From Bacteroidota bacterium (GTDB lineage Bacteria; Bacteroidota; Bacteroidia; Bacteroidales; JADFUO01), in NCBI GenBank assembly GCA_030614305.1, contig JAUWKH010000045.1, positions 1 to 9,611 of the forward strand: a stretch of 9,611 nt of DNA. Direction: 5' to 3'. Both the position numbers and the translations under genes were made by a program. Position 1 is the first letter of the stretch. Each line of letters opens with the position of its first letter. Positions 5,781 through 9,611 of the stretch are shown here, piece by piece. Below the pieces are notes generated by a model. It was not told the DNA's origin. It made no database searches and was given only the letters and a program-made list of their open reading frames with translations.

Positions 5781-6732
5781 AAAATTAAGTGTTAAAATCT
5801 TATTAATAATTCTGGGAGTTTTATTAGTTATTTATCTTATTACCTTATTATCCGACAAATCAGAACGAACTTTCAAAGAAATAGTTTTAACGGTTGATAC
5901 AGCTAATGTTAATACAATTTTAATTTTTCCAATAGGTAAAGATGATGTAAAATTAATTAGATTGGATACTGCATGGAAAGTTGAATTGGATAGCGTTAAT
6001 TATAATGCTGATAGAAAGATGATAAAAAACATCTTTACTCAACTGATAAACTTAAAAACCGATAGAGTAGCAGCTACAAACGAATCAAAATGGGCAGAGT
6101 TTGAAGTTGACGATTCAACCGGAACAAGAGTTATACTTATGAATGATGAAGATGTATTGACTGAACTTCTCATAGGCAAGTTTTCTTATATTCCTGATGA
6201 AAACTCTACTCCTGAACAACCCAAAGGTAAAATGATAACTTATGTCCGCCTTGCAGATGAAGATGAGGTTTATGCCGTTGAAGGCTATTTAAAATTGAAT
6301 TTCAACTATGACCTAAATTCATACAGAAATAAAGCTGTTGTTAACGCTCACAGGTCTCATATTACCAAATTAACATACACAGAACCTGATAAAAAATCAT
6401 TTGTTGTAACAAAAAAGGGTGAAAGTAACTTTCTGGTTGACGGAGTACCTGTTGATTCTGCCAGAACAGTAAGCTTTGTCATCAGGCTCGCCAATACAAA
6501 CAGCAGGGATTTTTATAACGATGATTTTGATTTTCCTTCCGAACCGGACTATATATTAAAAGTTGAAGGAGATAATTTTGAACCGATAATTGTTAATGTT
6601 TATCCTGCCGATACGGTAAACAAATACATTATGACATCCTCAATGAATCCAGGTACAAAATTCAGCGGTGGCAGAACATTGTTTAAAAAGATAATTAAGG
6701 ATAAGGATTATTTTTTACCAAAGAAGAAGTAG
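5773..6732 (+). CDS. DUF4340 domain-containing membrane-anchored protein
   Basis: The 319-residue product has one N-terminal membrane segment (about 7-26, KILLIILGVLLVIYLITLL) and a hydrophilic remainder, so it is probably anchored in the inner membrane with a periplasmic domain. The body has repeated beta-strand modules. One is VKLIRLDTAWKVELDSVNYNADRKMI (quoted as VKLIRLDTAWKVELD, then the D-R-x-x-I pattern), and another is FVVTKKGESNFLVDG. Both have the W-K-V/F-x-V-D-G style of DUF4340, a family nearly always found beside gldG-like genes. Its biochemical role is not known. The gene starts inside gldG (8-nt overlap, +1 frame), so the two products are probably made in fixed ratio and act in the same complex. 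It is the last gene of the operon and faces the convergent propeller gene 116 nt away. Confidence 0.82.
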   Translation: MFKKLSVKILLIILGVLLVIYLITLLSDKSERTFKEIVLTVDTANVNTILIFPIGKDDVKLIRLDTAWKVELDSVNYNADRKMIKNIFTQLINLKTDRVAATNESKWAEFEVDDSTGTRVILMNDEDVLTELLIGKFSYIPDENSTPEQPKGKMITYVRLADEDEVYAVEGYLKLNFNYDLNSYRNKAVVNAHRSHITKLTYTEPDKKSFVVTKKGESNFLVDGVPVDSARTVSFVIRLANTNSRDFYNDDFDFPSEPDYILKVEGDNFEPIIVNVYPADTVNKYIMTSSMNPGTKFSGGRTLFKKIIKDKDYFLPKKK

Positions 6733-6776
6733 AATCTATTTAAGTTTCTCATAACAGTTCATAGTTTAAAACAACT

Positions 6777-6811
6777 GATTAGATTTAAGATTTTAGATTT
6801 TAGATTTGAGA
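6777..6811. repeat. 7-bp tandem repeat (TTTTAGA-like), 5 imperfect units
   Basis: GATTAGA, TTTAAGA, TTTTAGA, TTTTAGA and TTTGAGA follow each other without gaps. Two units are identical and the others differ by one or two bases. The array supplies the left arm of the inverted repeat at 6794-6848. Confidence 0.7.
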
Positions 6812-6848
6812 ATTATTTAAAGTTTTTAATGCTGAAATCTAAAATCTA
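6794..6848. terminator. Perfect 14-bp inverted repeat between convergent genes; possible bidirectional terminator
   Basis: TAGATTTTAGATTT (6794-6807) and AAATCTAAAATCTA (6835-6848) are exact reverse complements separated by 27 nt. The right arm ends directly against the stop codon of the minus-strand gene (6849-6851), and the left arm lies 61 nt after the DUF4340 stop. A symmetric structure between convergent genes suits a shared terminator. However, the stem is AT-rich, the loop is large and no strong T-run follows, so efficiency is doubtful. Confidence 0.4.
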
Positions 6849-9062
6849 TTATCTCATTAATAAAATTTTCCTCTTTTCATTTTTCTTTTGATGCCTAATG
6901 TTGACTATGTAAAAACCTGATGCCACTTCTTTTTTATTTCCATCAGTTCCATCCCATGTCACATTATTTGCTCCCGCATCTTTAATCTCGTTAATTAATG
7001 ATTTAATTTTCATTCCTGACTGATTGAATATTTCGATGCTTACAAATGATTTTTCCTTTAAGTTGTATCTTATGGTTGTCCTGAATTTAAATGGATTCGG
7101 ATAAATGTTAACGTCATTTCTATCATCATTATAATTTTTATTCTCATTAACCGATAATATGGCTGAGTTTTCAAGCATAATCATTCCATAGCAATTAATT
7201 GAGCACAAAAATAATTCTGCATGGTAGATTAGTTTATATATTTCAGCATTTAGCCTGAGAGAAGATAGTAATTGTATATTATTAAAATCACTTATGTTGT
7301 ATGTGAATATTTCATTCCATTCCTTATCAATAATGACCATTTTATTATCTACAATTAGCGGTTTCACTTTAATATTAGAATTATCATGAGGTTTAATTGA
7401 TTCCAATAGAAATGGTGATGCCGGATTTGAAACGTCTAATATTTGAAATCCACTTTCACCATCAGCAACAATCAATATATCCGATTGTAATGTTATTTTC
7501 TCAGCATCACCCGGAGTATTATATGAACTCAAAAATTGAGGTGAGTTAATATTTTCAAGATTTATAATCTCTATTCCATTTTTTCTAATTGAGATATAGG
7601 CTTTATTGTTTGCGACAATAACATCTGTAATTGGGGCTGGAGTCGTATATGTTGCTATCATTACAGGATTACTAAAGTCTGCAACATCATATATTCGTAA
7701 TGTATTTTCATCTCCGACAAAAACATGTGAATCAGTTTGAAATATAGCAGTTGGTTCAGTTGGAAAAGTAGTGGTTAGATCAACCTGATGGAGTAATATG
7801 GGATTGCAAGGAATTGTGATATCAATAAAAAGGAGTTCGGATTTCATATAATCACGGCTAAAACAGAGATTGTTGTTTAGTATGGATACATTGTCAGATG
7901 ACCCAATTCCATTAAAATATGTACCGGTTAATATTGGATCAAAAACATTTGAAATATCTACCACATCCAATCCGGCATATCCATCAGCAAGATATAAAAA
8001 ATCATCATGGACATCCATTCCTCGTGCCCAGCTAATGGTTTGAAAAGAGCTAACTAAATATGGAATATCATTATCAGTAATATCAATTATTTGAAGTCCG
8101 GAATATGAATCAGCCACGTATGCAATATTATCACTTGCAACAACTTGTACGCTAAATCCAGGTGTATCATAATATCCCAACGCCGTCAAGCTAGAAGGAT
8201 CGGAAATATCAATGATCTTAATTCCTGAACGACCATGATTAATTATAGCCTTATTATCTTGTATATAAATATTATTTGTATGATCTTCAACTATCAGTGT
8301 ATCAGTCATAACCGGATTAGCAGGATCATCTACATTAATGCTCCAAAAATGTCTGCTATTAACAATGTAAACATGAAAACCAGAAAATGCAATATCTGCA
8401 GATGAACCAATTGGTAATTCAAAATTGTTACTGATTATAACTGGATTTTGAGGTTCTGCAATATTGATTATACGAAGGTTATTCGGGCTACTTGAATGAA
8501 CACCATAAATCAACGTATCTTTTAAACATATACCGTCAAGTTTACCATAAACAGAACCAAGCAATTGCGGAAACAGGATATCTGAAATATCCAAAATTTG
8601 AAAATCATAATAACCTGCTATATAGGCTAAATTATTTAAGATTATGATATCTGAAGCTCTACCGAAATCTATGCTCCCAGCGTAAACCGGAGTTGAAGGA
8701 TTTGCAATATTAACCATATGAATATCGGTTTGGCCAAGAATAAATGCCATTGTATCTGCTACGATAATCCTACCAGATACATCTGGTAATTGAATACTTC
8801 CAACTAATTGAGGTTGTTCAGGATCAGAGATATTAATTATTTCTAATAATCCATCATATTTTGCTGTATACACAAAGTCTCCATTAATATCAAGTGAGAC
8901 TATTCTTCCTCCTGAATTATAATCACTGAGTTTAAAATATACTGCATAACTATTATAAGCTTGAAATAATAATACAATATTAAAAATAATTATTAGAGGT
9001 CTCAAAGTAAATAGTTTATGGGATTTGTATAATTGATTTTTATTAGTATAACTAGTTTTCAT
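6849..9062 (-). CDS. Secreted LVIVD-repeat beta-propeller protein with T9SS type A sorting domain
   Basis: From ATG at 9062 the protein has 737 residues. A basic N-region precedes a hydrophobic core (23-34) and a likely signal-peptidase site after A40 (NSYA-VYF). Residues about 45-635 hold LVIVD-type repeats about 42 residues apart. Each has an I-x-I-I-D-I-S-D/N-P-x-x-P-like strand, for example LLEIINISDPEQP (72-84), GIKIIDISDP (280-289), GLQIIDIT (322-329) and GFQILDVSNPASP (538-550). Thirteen are clear and a fourteenth is degenerate (626-632), enough for two seven-bladed propellers. The end (652-737), NIYPNPF through GFYIVNI to KRKILLMR, is a T9SS type A sorting domain that sends the protein across the outer membrane. 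No catalytic motif is visible, so a binding or adhesive surface role is likely. A TTG start at 9089 is rejected because it falls at the expected transcription start. The gene has its own promoter and stands alone. Confidence 0.88.
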   Translation of the reverse strand: MKTSYTNKNQLYKSHKLFTLRPLIIIFNIVLLFQAYNSYAVYFKLSDYNSGGRIVSLDINGDFVYTAKYDGLLEIINISDPEQPQLVGSIQLPDVSGRIIVADTMAFILGQTDIHMVNIANPSTPVYAGSIDFGRASDIIILNNLAYIAGYYDFQILDISDILFPQLLGSVYGKLDGICLKDTLIYGVHSSSPNNLRIINIAEPQNPVIISNNFELPIGSSADIAFSGFHVYIVNSRHFWSINVDDPANPVMTDTLIVEDHTNNIYIQDNKAIINHGRSGIKIIDISDPSSLTALGYYDTPGFSVQVVASDNIAYVADSYSGLQIIDITDNDIPYLVSSFQTISWARGMDVHDDFLYLADGYAGLDVVDISNVFDPILTGTYFNGIGSSDNVSILNNNLCFSRDYMKSELLFIDITIPCNPILLHQVDLTTTFPTEPTAIFQTDSHVFVGDENTLRIYDVADFSNPVMIATYTTPAPITDVIVANNKAYISIRKNGIEIINLENINSPQFLSSYNTPGDAEKITLQSDILIVADGESGFQILDVSNPASPFLLESIKPHDNSNIKVKPLIVDNKMVIIDKEWNEIFTYNISDFNNIQLLSSLRLNAEIYKLIYHAELFLCSINCYGMIMLENSAILSVNENKNYNDDRNDVNIYPNPFKFRTTIRYNLKEKSFVSIEIFNQSGMKIKSLINEIKDAGANNVTWDGTDGNKKEVASGFYIVNIRHQKKNEKRKILLMR

Positions 9063-9093
9063 GTTTATTAAATCTAATATTGCAACCAACCTA

Positions 9094-9124
9094 CAAATAT
9101 ATATAATTTTTCATGGAAAATCAA
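9094..9124 (-). promoter_or_regulatory. Bacteroidota-type promoter of the propeller gene
   Basis: On the minus strand, TTG (9124-9122) is followed by a 20-nt spacer and TATATTTG (9101-9094), an exact match to the TTG/TAnnTTTG consensus at normal spacing. It is the best promoter in the window. Transcription should start near 9087, leaving about 25 nt before ATG 9062. Confidence 0.7.
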
Positions 9125-9391
9125 GTAATTTTAAGAAATATATTTGACCTTAGTGCTTGATAAAAGTTTTGTTAAAAAATACAAAATTGCTACTAAGGTT
9201 ATTTGTTTAAGATAAGGTTTTTTTAACAACAAGCTTATTTGGGCTCTATGTTATTTGTAGTAGGTATTTATAAAATGCCAACTCATTATAGGAATTAAGG
9301 ACTGATAATCAAAAAACAAATACCTTGCTAAAAAAACAAAGTTTTACCGGATAATAAATATTTGTGTTTAGGATGTCCCAATACGGAAATT
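9102..9391. other. Gene-free spacer between propeller gene and tRNA-His
   Basis: No gene was recognised. The stretch contains a hairpin-forming segment: ACCTTAGT at 9147-9154 pairs exactly with ACTAAGGT at 9192-9199, and inside it AGTTTTGT (about 9165-9172) pairs with ACAAAATT (9181-9188) with one wobble. A second short inverted pair is AGGTATTT (9262-9269) with AAATACCT (9318-9325). No promoter for a plus-strand gene was identified. It may be decayed DNA. Confidence 0.6.
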
Positions 9392-9424
9392 AAAAAAAAA
9401 GCCTCCCATTTGGAAAGCTTTTTT
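9392..9424 (-). terminator. Intrinsic terminator after tRNA-His, likely bidirectional
   Basis: On the minus strand, AAAAAAGCTTTCC (9424-9412), a 4-nt loop (AAAT) and GGGAGGCTTTTTT (9407-9395) form a 13-bp stem that includes G-U pairs. It leads into a run of nine T (9400-9392). It begins 7 nt beyond the tRNA 3' end. The plus strand also ends in a T-run (9419-9424), so it could stop transcription from either side. Confidence 0.85.
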
Positions 9425-9430
9425 GTTTAG

Positions 9431-9505
9431 GGTGCATGATGAGACTTGAACCCACGACCCTCGGAACCACAATCCGATGCTCTAACCAACTGAGCTAAAA
9501 GCACC
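9431..9505 (-). tRNA. trnH: tRNA-His (anticodon GTG)
   Basis: Read on the minus strand it folds as a tRNA. The D-arm is GCTC-loop-GAGC. The anticodon arm is TCGGA-TTGTGGT-TCCGA with anticodon GTG at 9470-9468. The variable loop has 5 nt, and the T-arm is GTGGG-TTCAAGT-CTCAT with two wobble pairs. A G at -1 (9505) opposite C73 (9431) is the histidine identity element; the mature body otherwise runs 9504-9431. The 3' CCA is not encoded. The acceptor stem is odd: 5' GTGCTTT against 3' CATGCAC leaves U5-U68 and U7-C66 unpaired, although the outer four pairs are good. The gene has its own promoter-like element and terminator. It decodes CAC/CAU. Confidence 0.9.
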
Positions 9506-9518
9506 ATATTATTTTTTT

Positions 9519-9526
9519 CAAAAATA
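9519..9526 (-). promoter_or_regulatory. -7 promoter element for tRNA-His (TATTTTTG)
   Basis: On the minus strand TATTTTTG matches TAnnTTTG, 13 nt upstream of the tRNA 5' end, giving a short leader. The nearest upstream TTG (9552-9550) is 23 nt away, longer than the usual 19-21, so the -33 element is uncertain. Confidence 0.5.
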
Positions 9527-9611
9527 CAATAAAAATTTAAAATACTCACCAATTTTACTAAATTTGTTTTATCTTCGAAATATCAAATTCTCGTGCGAAA
9601 TTTTATATTCG
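9527..9611. other. Unassigned sequence at right edge
   Basis: The last 85 bases show no recognisable gene. Short minus-strand open frames reach the edge, but they are too brief to judge whether the end of another gene is present. Confidence 0.5.

Noticed and set aside
9570..9577. TATCTTCG as a plus-strand promoter for a gene beyond the edge
   Set aside because: It mismatches the conserved TTTG part, lacks a properly spaced -33 element, and no downstream gene is visible.

Overview
The window is AT-rich and looks like a chromosomal segment of a Bacteroidota bacterium, plausibly an uncultured Bacteroidales/Marinilabiliales-type lineage. Four things point there. A TonB-dependent receptor C-terminus ends in -SLRF. 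Promoter-like sites fit the Bacteroidota consensus (TTG, about 20 nt, TAnnTTTG). Shine-Dalgarno sequences are almost absent. The last protein ends in a type IX secretion (T9SS) type A sorting domain and there are ABC genes of the GldA/GldF/GldG type. The exact genus cannot be read from the sequence.

Layout, left to right. Positions 2-181 are the 3' end of an outer-membrane TonB-dependent receptor. Positions 182-582 are a gene-free spacer with two dispersed-repeat-like elements. Positions 583-1416 encode a membrane-anchored prohibitin/SPFH protein. Positions 1417-1952 are a second gene-free spacer. It holds a 165-bp long imperfect palindrome and an 8-bp tandem array that runs into the smpB promoter. 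smpB (1953-2402) encodes the tmRNA-binding protein.

Positions 2496-6732 are a same-strand cluster: ABC ATPase (GldA type), ABC-2 permease (GldF type), periplasmic auxiliary protein (GldG type) and a DUF4340 membrane-anchored protein overlapping gldG by 8 nt. Together they most likely form one inner-membrane ABC complex with a large periplasmic part. Its substrate is unknown, and gliding cannot be concluded from these genes alone.

On the minus strand, convergent to this cluster and separated by a repeat-rich 116-bp spacer with a perfect 14-bp inverted repeat, is a secreted LVIVD-repeat beta-propeller protein with a T9SS sorting domain (6849-9062). Its promoter is well defined. Further right, also on the minus strand, is a tRNA-His(GTG) gene with an unusual acceptor stem, followed by a strong bidirectional-looking terminator.

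No defence system, CRISPR array, integrase, transposase or phage gene is visible. The most unusual material is intergenic: the long palindrome at 1512-1676, the other inverted repeats, and three separate short tandem arrays. The most notable coding features are the compact gldAFG-DUF4340 arrangement and the probable 14-blade double propeller. Two start sites given by longest-ORF logic (TTG at 1932 and at 9089) are rejected because they lie in or next to the promoter -7 elements; ATG starts at 1953 and 9062 fit better.
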